A model generated the notes under the pieces. That model made no database searches and was not told the origin of the DNA. It was given only the letters and a program-made list of their open reading frames with translations. A stretch of 64,000 bases of DNA from Rhodospirillales bacterium (GTDB lineage: Bacteria > Pseudomonadota > Alphaproteobacteria > Micavibrionales > Micavibrionaceae), in contig JACKJA010000002.1 in the NCBI GenBank assembly GCA_020638175.1, forward strand, positions 806,001 through 870,000, read 5' to 3'. Made by a program: the position numbers and the translations under genes. This document shows positions 8,303 to 17,337 of the stretch, in pieces (positions within the stretch are counted from its first letter, which is position 1; every line of letters begins with the position of its first letter).

Positions 8303-9745
8303 TTATGTGGCCGCGGTCGCCCAGTTTTTGCGCAGCAGGGCGATTTCTTCCTTTAGAACCGGGAATTGCAGGGCTACGCCGCCGATCAGCGCAACGATCC
8401 CCAGAGCAATAGCCACTCCCAGTTGTGGCCAGTTATCAAGAGTGACGATGGTTAAAACCTCGCGGTAGATAACAACGCATGCCGCCGTTACCAGCGCCGG
8501 AACGGCCAACGTGCGCCAATAGGCCGCCGCCGGACAATTCAGTTGCGGCAGGGTTAAGGACAATCCGCGCGGGACATATAGGAAAACGGCCAGACTATAG
8601 CCGATCGCGACGCCCTTCAGGCCAAACCAGACGGAACACATAAGAGCAACAAGGAAAACCCCCAGATATTCAAGGCTGGTGCGCAAAGGAATATCGGCAC
8701 GCCCGACGACCAGCATAAAAGTGCTGCGCATGCCGGACACGGTTGAAAGGGCCGCTGCCGGGGCGGTAATCATAAAAATTTCGCCTGAAAGCTGCCATTT
8801 TTCCGATAAAAACAAACTGAAAAAAGCGTGATGGGAAGCGGCAACCATGGCCATTCCGGGGAAAACGACAATGGCCAGGGCACGGGTTAAAAACAGGTAG
8901 GTACGGCGTAGCGTATCTATATCATCTTTGTAGGGCACAAGGTGGGGATAGAGCACGTAATTAAGAGGCCCGATAATCATTCGCAAAGGCAGCTTGATGA
9001 ACAAAAATGCCATGGTATGAAACCCCAGCAATACCGAGCCGAGAATCCGTCCCACGATAAAGCTGTCCGCCGAGTTAATCAGGTAATAGACGAACTGGGT
9101 GCCAAGCACATCGCGCCCGAAAACCAGATGTCCGGTGATCGCCTTTACATCGAAATCCAGAGACGGACGAAAACCCGACAGGGTAAAGGCCATAACAAAC
9201 CGCAAGATATAAAGAACAAGTTGCTGGGCAACCAGCGCCCATGCGCCGCCGCCATTCAGGGCGACGATAACCGCCGTGGCTATCCCTGATGTGAGGGCTA
9301 TTATTTCCATGACGGCAATCAGGCCAAAACGATGTTTCTTCCTGATTGAAACTTCCGGGATTGTGGACGCAGACTGGAACAGGACGACAGGCGCCAGCGC
9401 CAGTATAATGACGAACAATCGCGGTTCCTTGAAAAAGGCCGTCACGGGAAAAGCCAGGGCGGCGATAATCACTCCCAGCCCCAGGCCGAGAAGAACCGTA
9501 AACCAAAAACTCGTCGACCAGGTTTTCTTGTCGTCCGAAGCGGACCTTATCAGTGATTGGCCGAGCCCGGCATCGGCAAAAATAACGGTAAACATGACAA
9601 TCGGCATGGCCATCGCCATAAGCCCGTAATCTTCCGGCGACAATATCCGTGATAAAATGGGGATCACGAAGAACTGCGCCAACAGCCGAATGGTGCTGAC
9701 GGAAGATATAAAAGCCGTATTGAGCGTTACTTTACGAAGCGACAT
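8303..9745 (-). CDS. Wzx-type polysaccharide flippase (MOP superfamily)
   Basis: This 480-residue protein has about 12-14 hydrophobic segments and the start TLNTAFISSVSTIRLLAQFFVIPILSR and ILSPEDYGLMAMA, characteristic of the WzxC/AmsL branch of lipopolysaccharide/exopolysaccharide flippases. It would move the completed undecaprenyl-linked repeat unit from the cytoplasmic to the periplasmic leaflet before polymerisation. It is transcribed on the minus strand after the pyruvyltransferase-like gene, about 110 bases downstream of it. Length is normal for the family. Together with the ligase/polymerase-like protein at the window start and the co-polymerase at 12,710, it supports a Wzx/Wzy-dependent route. 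Confidence 0.9.
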   Translation of the reverse strand: MSLRKVTLNTAFISSVSTIRLLAQFFVIPILSRILSPEDYGLMAMAMPIVMFTVIFADAGLGQSLIRSASDDKKTWSTSFWFTVLLGLGLGVIIAALAFPVTAFFKEPRLFVIILALAPVVLFQSASTIPEVSIRKKHRFGLIAVMEIIALTSGIATAVIVALNGGGAWALVAQQLVLYILRFVMAFTLSGFRPSLDFDVKAITGHLVFGRDVLGTQFVYYLINSADSFIVGRILGSVLLGFHTMAFLFIKLPLRMIIGPLNYVLYPHLVPYKDDIDTLRRTYLFLTRALAIVVFPGMAMVAASHHAFFSLFLSEKWQLSGEIFMITAPAAALSTVSGMRSTFMLVVGRADIPLRTSLEYLGVFLVALMCSVWFGLKGVAIGYSLAVFLYVPRGLSLTLPQLNCPAAAYWRTLAVPALVTAACVVIYREVLTIVTLDNWPQLGVAIALGIVALIGGVALQFPVLKEEIALLRKNWATAAT

Positions 9746-9778
9746 GGTTATCCCTGTTTTTTATCCCGCCCAGAGAGC

Positions 9779-9794
9779 GCGGGCAATAGCCCGC
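9779..9794. repeat. Short GC-rich hairpin upstream of wzx-like gene
   Basis: GCGGGC (9779-9784), loop AATA, GCCCGC (9789-9794) forms a perfect 6-base stem in the 109-base space between the pyruvyltransferase-like gene and the flippase gene. There is no T-run, so it may be a leader or processing hairpin rather than a terminator. Confidence 0.4.
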
Positions 9795-9854
9795 AACATG
9801 GCAGATGCCTGCCGGGAAGTAAATTCGTTTTATACGGGGATTTATGCATGGGGT

Positions 9855-10745
9855 TTAACCGTACTTTTTGCGTAAGAGTTCGATTTTCTCACACATCTTT
9901 TCCGTGATGGTTTCTATGCGGCGATCTTCGCTCATCATCGGGGGTGTTTTGCTGACCCGATCGAGCATAAAAGCCGCCATATGGATTAACCCACTGTCGA
10001 TCACGCCGGATACGGGGGATGCGGCGGCAAGGGTGCTGGCCCGCAATAAAAAGGGATGACGGATCAAGGCGTTTTGCGCTTCTTGCAGACTCGAGGGCCA
10101 AAGTCGTTGCGGGGAAAGGTCCATCGCCATGGAGCCGGACCAGTCTTTCCATTTTCCCCGGTGTGAACTGTGAATCGGCAGCAGGGGAATCCAGGGGATC
10201 CGGAGGGCATCGGCAACGATGGCCCCATGCATGGCTTCGGCAATAACGACTTTCGACCGAAGCATTTCATCCAGCACGGTTTCCACAGGCTGGCGGGGAT
10301 CAATCAGGTTAATGCCCGTCAGACGGCAGACTTCTTCCCAGTGTCCGCAGGAAAGGCTTTCCCAGTGAGGCATAAAGGAAACCACTTCCGGCTTATACCG
10401 GGATGTATCCACAACCGTGCGCAGCAAAAGGGCGGAATCGCCCAGAGCCAGATCTTGCGGTATATCCAAAAGCGAAGCCGTACGGGGGCCGCGGACAAAA
10501 AAGACATCCCAGTCTGCGCCCCGAAGGTTCGGTTTATACTGGCTGTACTCTTCGACATAAGCAGCGCCGCAGACAATTTTTCGTGTGGTGGTCACCGGCA
10601 GAGCCTTACCGATAATTGATCCAATGCCTAGAAAAGCGATATCGTCATTATCATCAAAAAAATCAGGCAGGATCCGGGGCCAAAGCCACGGATTTAGCTC
10701 ATCTCCGAAATTGGGACGCTTTCCCTGAAAGTAGATGATTTTCAT
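9855..10745 (-). CDS. Polysaccharide pyruvyl transferase family protein
   Basis: This 296-residue protein resembles ExoV/CsaB-type enzymes that add a ketal-linked pyruvate from phosphoenolpyruvate to a sugar of the polymer. It begins IYFQGKRPNFGDELNPWL, the usual 'NFGDEL' start of the family. Later it has FLGIGSIIG, VRGPRTASLL and IAEAMHGAIVADALRIPW, the conserved histidine-containing loop near the active site. It is first in a minus-strand pair with the flippase gene and diverges from the glycosyltransferase at 10,860. Pyruvylation would give the polymer negative charge, in line with the sulfotransferase nearby. Confidence 0.87.
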   Translation of the reverse strand: MKIIYFQGKRPNFGDELNPWLWPRILPDFFDDNDDIAFLGIGSIIGKALPVTTTRKIVCGAAYVEEYSQYKPNLRGADWDVFFVRGPRTASLLDIPQDLALGDSALLLRTVVDTSRYKPEVVSFMPHWESLSCGHWEEVCRLTGINLIDPRQPVETVLDEMLRSKVVIAEAMHGAIVADALRIPWIPLLPIHSSHRGKWKDWSGSMAMDLSPQRLWPSSLQEAQNALIRHPFLLRASTLAAASPVSGVIDSGLIHMAAFMLDRVSKTPPMMSEDRRIETITEKMCEKIELLRKKYG

Positions 10746-10828
10746 GAATTCTCTTTGTTACACTGTTACGGTATTTATTTTCATAACCTATATAGTTAAC
10801 ATCGGATCAAGTCCAGCTTTTCTTGCCA

Positions 10829-10846
10829 AAGACAGGTATCTGTCTT
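10829..10846. repeat. Palindrome in a divergent promoter region
   Basis: AAGACAG (10829-10835), GTAT, CTGTCTT (10840-10846) is a perfect 7-base inverted repeat just before the glycosyltransferase start at 10,860, in the 114-base space shared with the divergent pyruvyltransferase-like gene. The symmetry and place suggest a transcription-factor operator; no T-run argues for a terminator. Confidence 0.4.
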
Positions 10847-10859
10847 AAAAGCATTCGCT

Positions 10860-11810
10860 ATGAGTACCGAACCATCAGTATGTATCATAATACCGGCATA
10901 TAATGCTGAAAAAACGATTGCGCGGGCTGTGCGCTCAGCACTGGGCGAACCCGGCGTTCAGGAGGTCGTGGTTATCGATGATTGTTCGTCGGACAACACC
11001 GTGGCCTGTGCGCAGACCTGTGACGATGGCACGGGGCGTCTCAAGGTCTTAAAGCAGGACAAAAATGGGGGGCCGGCAGCGGCGCGTAACCGCGCGATAA
11101 GGGAGAGCACGTCTCCCTGGCTGGGATTGCTGGATTCCGATGACTTTTTGTTGCCCGGCCGGATTGCCGGATTGTGGGCTTATACGAACGATGCCGATAT
11201 GGTTGCCGATGATCTGTGGCAGGTTTCCGAAGAAAACCCGGACGGCCCCAAACGTCTTGTGTTGGGAGAGCAAATCTTCTTGCCGCGTATCGTAGGGTTT
11301 CAGGAATTTGTTCTGTCCAATATTACAAAGCCGGGCCGGGAGCGCCGGGAACTCGGTTTCATAAAGCCGCTGATGCGGCGCACGTTTCTGGAAACCCATG
11401 GTATTTCTTATCGCGAAGATATGAGATTGGGCGAGGATTATGATTTATATGCACGCGCGCTGGCGGCGGGCGGGCGTCTGCTTCTGGTGCCGGCGCAGGG
11501 TTATGTCGCGGTTATACGGGCGAATTCGCTGAGCGGTCAGCATACAGAGGAGGATTTGAGACTTCTCAGGGACTGTAACCGGACGATCGAACAAGAATTT
11601 GAACTGAACGGAAAAGATAGAAAGGCGTTGCGCCGGCATTATCGCAACACAGATTGCCGGCTGCAGTGGCGGCTTTTAATCAATGCTGTGAAAAACAGGG
11701 ACATCCTGTCCGGGGTCGCGACATTCGTTCGTCCATGGCCTGTCCCGCTGTACCTGTTGGGTAAATTGGGGGAGCAAGCCGTTATCAGGGGGCTGCGCCT
11801 GAAAGCATAG
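10860..11810 (+). CDS. Glycosyltransferase family 2 (ExoO-like)
   Basis: This 316-residue GT-A enzyme has CIIIPAYNAEKTIARAV, VVVIDDCSSDNT, GGPAAARNRAIRE and the metal-binding LLDSDDF, followed by the acidic GEDYDLYARAL. Its overall layout, with a long basic tail after the catalytic domain, is like ExoO/ExoU enzymes of succinoglycan assembly (resemblance only). It is a single-gene unit on the plus strand, divergent from the pyruvyltransferase-like gene. A short hairpin with a T-run follows it. Confidence 0.87.
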   Translation: MSTEPSVCIIIPAYNAEKTIARAVRSALGEPGVQEVVVIDDCSSDNTVACAQTCDDGTGRLKVLKQDKNGGPAAARNRAIRESTSPWLGLLDSDDFLLPGRIAGLWAYTNDADMVADDLWQVSEENPDGPKRLVLGEQIFLPRIVGFQEFVLSNITKPGRERRELGFIKPLMRRTFLETHGISYREDMRLGEDYDLYARALAAGGRLLLVPAQGYVAVIRANSLSGQHTEEDLRLLRDCNRTIEQEFELNGKDRKALRRHYRNTDCRLQWRLLINAVKNRDILSGVATFVRPWPVPLYLLGKLGEQAVIRGLRLKA

Positions 11811-11815
11811 CCGGA

Positions 11816-11834
11816 AGGCAAAGCCTCTTTTTTT
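11816..11834 (+). terminator. Weak rho-independent terminator candidate
   Basis: AGGC AAA GCCT is followed by C and seven T directly after the glycosyltransferase stop. The stem is only four bases, so efficiency is doubtful. Confidence 0.4.
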
Positions 11835-11947
11835 ATACGTTCGCTGTTCTATTGAGCTTGTTCCTCTACTCTTTTAGTTTTTTTTATTGTATAAAGAGGG
11901 GCAAGTTTGGTAAGTGTAGCGGCTAAAAAAATTAAGAAAGACAGGGG

Positions 11948-12682
11948 ATGTCGAATTTGTTTTCTTTGCGAAAATCCGGAATTGCGTGTTTTTGTGCTAT
12001 AGCGTTGCTTTTGACGGGGTGTGCCAGTGCAAAAATCGCGCCGGCGCCGCGCAACATAATGCCGATCGCCGCGATCGCCGACGAGCTGCCGCCATACAGG
12101 ATGCAGATCGGGGACGTCCTTGAAATCAAGATGCTGTTAAATCCGGAACTCAACGAAGAAGTTATTATCCGCCCGGATGGTAAAATTTCGACGGCCGTGG
12201 CCCAAAATGTTTTGGCTTTTGGCCTGACCCCCGAAGAGTTGCAGGATTTGCTGAATGAACGCTATACAACGCATCTTAGCGACCCCAGTGTAGCGGTCAT
12301 TGTTAAAACCTTTGCTCCCGCGCGCATTTACGTGATGGGCGAGGTCAATAACCCCGGTGAATATTTGTCGGAAGGTTTGAGTATGACGTTGTTACAGGCC
12401 TTGGCCTTGGCGGGCGGGGTGAAAAATTCTGCGGATACAAACGAAATTATTTTGTTACGGCGCGGAAGCGGCGAGGAGCCCAAAGCTTACTTTGCCGATT
12501 ACGATGCCGCTATCAGCGGGGCCGAGCCTGAAGCCGATGTGCGGCTGGCGGCTTATGATGTTGTCTTTGTCCCGCGCACGGGTATCGCGGAGTTCCACAA
12601 ATACTACGAACAGTATGTACAGCAGTTCATACGGCCTAGTATCGGGATTGGTGCTTACTATGCAGTTGGAAATAATCAGTAA
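11948..12682 (+). CDS. Wza-type outer-membrane polysaccharide export lipoprotein
   Basis: This 244-residue protein has a lipoprotein signal with lipobox LLTGC (Cys25) and then the polysaccharide-export domain YRMQIGDVLEIKM and VIIRPDGKISTAVAQNVLAFG. A SLBB-type beta-grasp follows: IYVMGEVNNPGEY and LLQALALAGGV. Such OPX proteins form the outer-membrane channel or its periplasmic ring. The protein is shorter than E. coli Wza and has no obvious C-terminal amphipathic barrel helix, so it may need a separate outer-membrane partner (inference). It starts a three-gene operon with the co-polymerase and the kinase-like ATPase. Start ATG 11948 follows AGACAGGGG closely. Confidence 0.9.
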   Translation: MSNLFSLRKSGIACFCAIALLLTGCASAKIAPAPRNIMPIAAIADELPPYRMQIGDVLEIKMLLNPELNEEVIIRPDGKISTAVAQNVLAFGLTPEELQDLLNERYTTHLSDPSVAVIVKTFAPARIYVMGEVNNPGEYLSEGLSMTLLQALALAGGVKNSADTNEIILLRRGSGEEPKAYFADYDAAISGAEPEADVRLAAYDVVFVPRTGIAEFHKYYEQYVQQFIRPSIGIGAYYAVGNNQ

Positions 12683-12709
12683 TATACATCTAGAAGTGGT
12701 TGGAATAGT

Positions 12710-14017
12710 TTGAATATAGAATATAACATACGCGGGCTTCTTAATGCTCTTTTCAGGCAGAAAAAAAAGATAATACTTGTTTTTTCCCTGTTTTTTGTTC
12801 TGGGGTTTGCCGTTGTTCTTCGTATCGAGCCAGTCTACGAGGCGCGGGGCAGTCTTCTGGTCAAGTTTGGCCAGGGGGCGCGGCCGGATGTTAATTTACC
12901 GGGTAACAATCGCCCGAACGAACTGACCAGCAGTGACCGGAAAGAAATTATGGAATCCAACATCCGGATTCTAAAAAGCCAGAGTCTGTTAAGTGACGTC
13001 GTCTCTGCGGTTGGTGTTGAAAAACTGTACCCGGGTTTGGCCGCGGATGATGAGCAAGATAAAGCGATGGCCCTGCGGCAGGCAACGGGCCGTATTCTCG
13101 GTGCCGTGAGTGTACAGACCAGCGGCGCCAGTAACATCATCGAAGTTGCGGTAAGGCACAAGGATCCGGAAGTCTCTGCCTTGTTCACAGACAAGCTGAT
13201 GGAAATGTTTATGATCCGGCAGGCCGAAGTCTACAATACGGCCCAGACCAGTTTTCTCGAAAAACAGACGACCGAGATGAAACAAAAGCTGGAAGTTTCC
13301 CGGCAGGACTTCTTTGACTTCAAGGAAGAAGTCGGTATTTCAGCCATTGATGAAGAAATGACCCAGCTTTTGCGGCAAAAAAGCGAGCTGTCAAATTTGG
13401 CCTTCCAGTCTGTCTCGCGGGCACAGACAACATTGTCCGAACTGGAGGCCAAAGAAGCCGAAATGCGCTCCACCTACAAGGCAAACAGCCCCGTTATGAA
13501 ACGCTTGCGGCAGTCGATAGACGTCGCGCGCCGGCAACTTCACGATCGTCAGTACGACCTGAATGCAACGGGGAAAGAGTCCGGGGAAGAAACGGGTGAC
13601 GACGCGGATAAACAAGAAAGCTCCATGAATTCGAAAATCGCTGCGATTGACGAAAGAATAGCCTGGCTGGAAGCGCAGCGTGGCAAATATAACGAGCTGG
13701 AACAGCGCGTGAAAATGGATGAAGAAAACTATGTATACTATCAGCAGCGCGGCGAAGAGGCGCGGATCAATAATCTGCTGAACATAGAAAATATCACCCG
13801 GATTTCTGTTGTCGACAAACCTGCCATCCCGATGTATCCGGTGCCGGCCCGTAAAAAGCTTATTCTGATAGCTTTCATGATGGCGGGCGCTTTGTTCGGT
13901 CTGGGGGTGGCGTTGACGTTTGAATTGCTGGATGATCGTTTGACATCTCCCGAACAGATAACGTCCACTCTGGGGGTGCCGGTTCTGGCGGCCTTCGGCA
14001 AAGCGAAAGGGGCGTAG
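12710..14017 (+). CDS. Wzz/GumC-type polysaccharide co-polymerase
   Basis: This 435-residue inner-membrane protein controls chain length and export. It has an N-terminal TM helix after a basic segment (RQKKKIILVFSLFFVLGFAVV), a Wzz domain with VYEARGSLLVKFG, a long periplasmic coiled-coil region (about residues 170-340), and a proline-rich second TM region with AIPMYPVPARKKLILIAF. It lacks a fused kinase domain; the kinase-like ATPase is encoded separately just downstream, as in split CapA/CapB systems. The start is TTG 12710 with a weak ribosome-binding site; it lies 28 bases after the lipoprotein gene. A run of eight A at 12761-12768 lies in frame. Confidence 0.9.
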   Translation: MNIEYNIRGLLNALFRQKKKIILVFSLFFVLGFAVVLRIEPVYEARGSLLVKFGQGARPDVNLPGNNRPNELTSSDRKEIMESNIRILKSQSLLSDVVSAVGVEKLYPGLAADDEQDKAMALRQATGRILGAVSVQTSGASNIIEVAVRHKDPEVSALFTDKLMEMFMIRQAEVYNTAQTSFLEKQTTEMKQKLEVSRQDFFDFKEEVGISAIDEEMTQLLRQKSELSNLAFQSVSRAQTTLSELEAKEAEMRSTYKANSPVMKRLRQSIDVARRQLHDRQYDLNATGKESGEETGDDADKQESSMNSKIAAIDERIAWLEAQRGKYNELEQRVKMDEENYVYYQQRGEEARINNLLNIENITRISVVDKPAIPMYPVPARKKLILIAFMMAGALFGLGVALTFELLDDRLTSPEQITSTLGVPVLAAFGKAKGA

Positions 14018-14023
14018 GCGGTC

Positions 14024-14758
14024 ATGGCAAAAGCATCACAAAATAAAATGTCAGGCAATAAAGATGAAATCTGGAATGCTTTGGATAATGCATCGGCAAC
14101 ACCGGTGGATTTTCGGTTTTCTCCGGCTTTCCCGGTCGAGAAGACATGCAACCTTTTGGCCTCGATCGAACATGATTTAACGGCGGACGAGCCGTGCCTT
14201 GTTCATTTTACCAGCGCGTATACCGATGAAGGCGCGCGGTCCATCGCTTTTGAAATGGCTTATGCGGCGGCGGTCCAGTCAAATAAACGGGTCTTGTTTC
14301 TGGATATGGGGGCGGGAATCCCGGCCAATGCCAGAGGTCTGAAGACACCGGCAGTTTTGTCACTGGATTCTTTCGCTCAGGGTACGGGAAAATCCTCTGG
14401 CGCGCCGTTTACCGTTGTCGAAGATATATCTTTGTTTTACGCATTCTTGTCGAACGAACGTCTGGCCTCGGCCGGTAAATCGTTTTTCACGGCTCTGTTT
14501 GGCAAATTGCGGACAATGTTTGACATGATTGTCATTTGTTCGGAAGGGGCGCTGGGCACGGGGCCGGCCAAAACATTTGCCGGCCTGTCTGATAGCAACG
14601 TGATTGTTATCGAAGCCGAACGCACCCGCGTTCCGGTTGTCAAGGAACTGCTGCAGATAATCGAATCCAGTGGCGGTAAAGTAACGGGGACGGTTTTGAA
14701 CAAGCGGCGTCATTACATTCCGCTGTGGCTGTACAGGCTGTTGTTTAAATCGAGCTAG
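14024..14758 (+). CDS. Degenerate BY-kinase-like (CpsD/CapB-type) P-loop ATPase
   Basis: This 244-residue protein has the fold order of bacterial tyrosine autokinases: a beta strand and P-loop position at LVHFTSAYTDEGARSIAFEMA, a Walker A'-like RVLFLDMGA, and FDMIVICSEG near the expected Walker B. The canonical Walker A (GxxxxGKS/T) is replaced by SAYTDEGARS, with no lysine, and the usual aspartates of Walker A' are partly lost. The C terminus has only two tyrosines instead of a Tyr cluster. It is probably a non-catalytic or altered partner of the co-polymerase, whose stop lies six bases upstream. It overlaps the convergent WbaP-type gene by four bases. Confidence 0.75.
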   Translation: MAKASQNKMSGNKDEIWNALDNASATPVDFRFSPAFPVEKTCNLLASIEHDLTADEPCLVHFTSAYTDEGARSIAFEMAYAAAVQSNKRVLFLDMGAGIPANARGLKTPAVLSLDSFAQGTGKSSGAPFTVVEDISLFYAFLSNERLASAGKSFFTALFGKLRTMFDMIVICSEGALGTGPAKTFAGLSDSNVIVIEAERTRVPVVKELLQIIESSGGKVTGTVLNKRRHYIPLWLYRLLFKSS

Positions 14759-16170
14759 TAAGCCCCGCGGCGTCCGATCACGACAAAAACCGTTTTAATC
14801 AAAATCACAATGTCGTGCCAAATCGACCAGTGCTTGACGTACCAGCCATCCAGATAAACCCGCTGTGCATAGGTGATATCGTTCCGGCCGCTCACTTGCC
14901 ACATGCCGGTAATGCCGGGTTTGACGGCCAGATAATATTTGATTTGATCGGCATAGTATTTCTTTTCGTCCTCGACGATCGGACGGGGCCCGACAAGGCT
15001 CATGTCCCCGCGCAGGACGTTAAAAAGCTGGGGGATCTCGTCAAGACTGGTCTTGCGCAGCAACTGCCCGATTTTTGTAATGCGGGGGTCGTCTTTCAAT
15101 TTGAAATCCTTTTCCCATTCCGCCTGCGCCTCAGGATTATTCGCCAGCAAGTCCTTGAGAATATCATCGGCATTGGTGACCATGCTACGGAACTTCCAGC
15201 ATTTGAAAGGGTTACCGTCCCGCCCGATCCGGGTCTGGCCGTAAAAAGCCGGGCCACCGTCTTTTTTGACCTGCCAGATCAGGAATAAAAAGACAGGGGA
15301 AAACACGGTCAGGATAAGAAAGGCGACAGTTTTATCCAGCGCCGATTTCATAAAACGACCGCTCAGGGTTTGCAGCCGGCGCATCGGCTCCAGCAAAACA
15401 ATCCCGTAGCCAAAGAAATATTGCGGGTATAGCCCATACAGGGAAAAGCCTTCCAGCGGCGGAACAATGGCATAGTGCGCGCCGAATTCCTTGATTTTGG
15501 CAATCGTGTTTTTGAGCAGAATTTGATCGCGGAAGTCAGGCGCAAGAACGATATAATCCCGTGGCTGCATATCTCCCAGCTCGGATTTGATCTCAATATC
15601 GCCATGGGCGTTCTGGAATTTTTCTTTTTCTTCCTGGGTGGCCCCCAGCAAAACGACGTATTTAACGTCATATTTCAGGTACAGATCGGATTTTAACGCA
15701 TACAATGTCTCGTTCGCATTAAGATAGCCGCCGATCAGGATCGTCGGTTTTGCCCAGTGGCCTGTTTTGATTAAGATTGCCCGTGCGGCCCAGCGATATA
15801 TCAAAATACAGGGAACGGCCAGCAGCCACGACAGGCTGACCCATAAGCGGGGGAGCGGGGTTTGAAGCGCATAGCTGACAAATCCCTCAATCAGCAGCGC
15901 CGAAAGACAAAATAAAATGACGTGCTCGACTTGTTGCCACCACGGAGTCCGGGAGCCGTAATGGCCCTTGTTGAAAAACCAGACAACCCCGACGCCCGAC
16001 AAAATCCCGTACAATATAATCAGTTTCTTCGTGTCGGGACTGGTAAAGTGCGGATAAATCCTGTCCAGAAAAAGCTCGGAAAATGTAGCAGCGGCAATCG
16101 CAGCTATGAAAAGGGCCAGAACCATTCCTATCACATCGGCAATTAACAATGTCAGGCGGCGGGTTTGCAT
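14755..16170 (-). CDS. Undecaprenyl-phosphate sugar phosphotransferase (WbaP type)
   Basis: This 471-residue enzyme starts the repeat unit by moving a sugar-1-phosphate from a UDP-sugar to undecaprenyl phosphate. The N-terminal half has four TM helices and a soluble Rossmann-like region (PTILIGGYLNANETLYAL). A further membrane segment precedes the catalytic bacterial sugar transferase domain (about residues 275-471). Visible motifs are KCWKFRSM, DDPRITKIGQLLRKTSLDEIPQL with the Asp-Glu pair, LVGPRPI and KPGITGMWQVSGRN. Size and layout match WbaP rather than the short monotopic PglC type. It lies three bases after galE on the same strand, and GalE could supply its UDP-galactose (inference). 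Confidence 0.92.
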   Translation of the reverse strand: MQTRRLTLLIADVIGMVLALFIAAIAAATFSELFLDRIYPHFTSPDTKKLIILYGILSGVGVVWFFNKGHYGSRTPWWQQVEHVILFCLSALLIEGFVSYALQTPLPRLWVSLSWLLAVPCILIYRWAARAILIKTGHWAKPTILIGGYLNANETLYALKSDLYLKYDVKYVVLLGATQEEKEKFQNAHGDIEIKSELGDMQPRDYIVLAPDFRDQILLKNTIAKIKEFGAHYAIVPPLEGFSLYGLYPQYFFGYGIVLLEPMRRLQTLSGRFMKSALDKTVAFLILTVFSPVFLFLIWQVKKDGGPAFYGQTRIGRDGNPFKCWKFRSMVTNADDILKDLLANNPEAQAEWEKDFKLKDDPRITKIGQLLRKTSLDEIPQLFNVLRGDMSLVGPRPIVEDEKKYYADQIKYYLAVKPGITGMWQVSGRNDITYAQRVYLDGWYVKHWSIWHDIVILIKTVFVVIGRRGAY

Positions 16171-16173
16171 GGC

Positions 16174-17223
16174 CTATTTAACGACTTTCTTTTGTGTGGG
16201 TTGATCCGTGTTGGAAGCGGTAAAGGCTTCTGTCTTTCCGTAAAGGTTTTGTTTTTGTTTCCATTGCCACGCCGTGTCGACGATGGTGGCTATATCCGAA
16301 CGCACAGGGCGCCAGTTCAGGACTTTTTGCGCTTTCGTGGCATCGGCGACGAGCACGGCCGGGTCGCCTTCGCGCCGGGGACTTTCCTGTACCGGCAGGG
16401 TGTGCCCCGTGACGGACCGGGCCGTTTCGATGAGCTCACGGGCGGTGCGTCCTTGGCTCGTCCCCAGATTTAACGTCAGGTTTTCACCGTTTTCATGAAT
16501 ATGGCACAGGGCGGCAATGTGGGCCTGCGCCAGATCCGTGACATGAATGTAATCGCGGATGGCAGTGCCGTCCGGTGTATCGTAATCTGTGCCGAACAGG
16601 CTGAATTCCGGGCGCGTGCCGCTGACGACGTGCATAAGCATCGGGATAATGTGCGTGTCCTTTTTATAGGCCGTGCCGGTTTCGGCGTCCGGGTCGGCGC
16701 CGGCGGCGTTAAAATAACGCAATATGGCGTAATGCAGCGGATAGGCCTGCGCGTAATCGCGGATCATGTTTTCGGTGGCCAGTTTCGTGTGGCCGTACGG
16801 ATTAATCGGCCGCAGCGGGTGCGTTTCGGTAATGGCGTCGGTCTGGGGATTGCCATAGACCGCTGCCGTGCTGGAAAAGACGATGTTTTTAATGTTATGG
16901 GCGCGGGCTTCTTCCAGCAGGCACCACGATCCGTGAACATTGTTATCATAGTAAACGGACGGGTTTTGAACGGACTCGCCGACCTGGATCAGCGCGGCAA
17001 AATGCATCAGCGATGTCGGTTTGTATTGTTCAATGACGGCGGCCAAACGGGCGCGATCACGAATATCCCCTTCTTCAAAGGGACCCCATTTTACAGCTTC
17101 GCGGTTGCCGGACGACAAATTGTCATATACCACCGGCAAAAATCCGTTTTGTGATAGTAGCTTACACACATGTGAGCCGATATATCCGGCTCCACCCGTA
17201 ACCAGCACAACGTGTTGTGTCAT
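16174..17223 (-). CDS. galE: UDP-glucose 4-epimerase
   Basis: This 349-residue extended short-chain dehydrogenase/reductase interconverts UDP-glucose and UDP-galactose using tightly bound NAD. It has the NAD-binding VTGGAGYIGSHVC, the catalytic serine region FSSTAAVYG, the YxxxK pair in PYGHTK, and RYFNAAGADP plus GTAIRDYIHVTDLA, which separate GalE from related epimerases. The length is normal, with about 20 extra residues at the C terminus. AGGGAG lies about eight bases before the ATG. It is cotranscribed with the WbaP-type transferase and likely provides its donor. Confidence 0.93.
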   Translation of the reverse strand: MTQHVVLVTGGAGYIGSHVCKLLSQNGFLPVVYDNLSSGNREAVKWGPFEEGDIRDRARLAAVIEQYKPTSLMHFAALIQVGESVQNPSVYYDNNVHGSWCLLEEARAHNIKNIVFSSTAAVYGNPQTDAITETHPLRPINPYGHTKLATENMIRDYAQAYPLHYAILRYFNAAGADPDAETGTAYKKDTHIIPMLMHVVSGTRPEFSLFGTDYDTPDGTAIRDYIHVTDLAQAHIAALCHIHENGENLTLNLGTSQGRTARELIETARSVTGHTLPVQESPRREGDPAVLVADATKAQKVLNWRPVRSDIATIVDTAWQWKQKQNLYGKTEAFTASNTDQPTQKKVVK

Positions 17224-17274
17224 GGCATACTCCCTGTATTTTTTTTATATATTGTCTATTTTCGCCGTCTGCAC

Positions 17275-17301
17275 ATTATAAATATTGCCGAAAATATACA
17301 A
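17275..17301 (-). promoter_or_regulatory. Possible sigma70 promoter for galE
   Basis: On the minus strand a perfect -10 TATAAT (17275-17280) lies about 52 bases before the galE start. The best -35 is TTGTAT (17296-17301), with a short 15-base spacer. Confidence 0.4.
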
Positions 17302-17337
17302 GAAAAAAAATGATGTACATGACTGAAAAACAAAGGC

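Noticed and set aside
12761..12768. A8 tract in the co-polymerase gene as a frameshift site
   Set aside because: The reading frame is intact across it and encodes the expected basic segment before the first TM helix.
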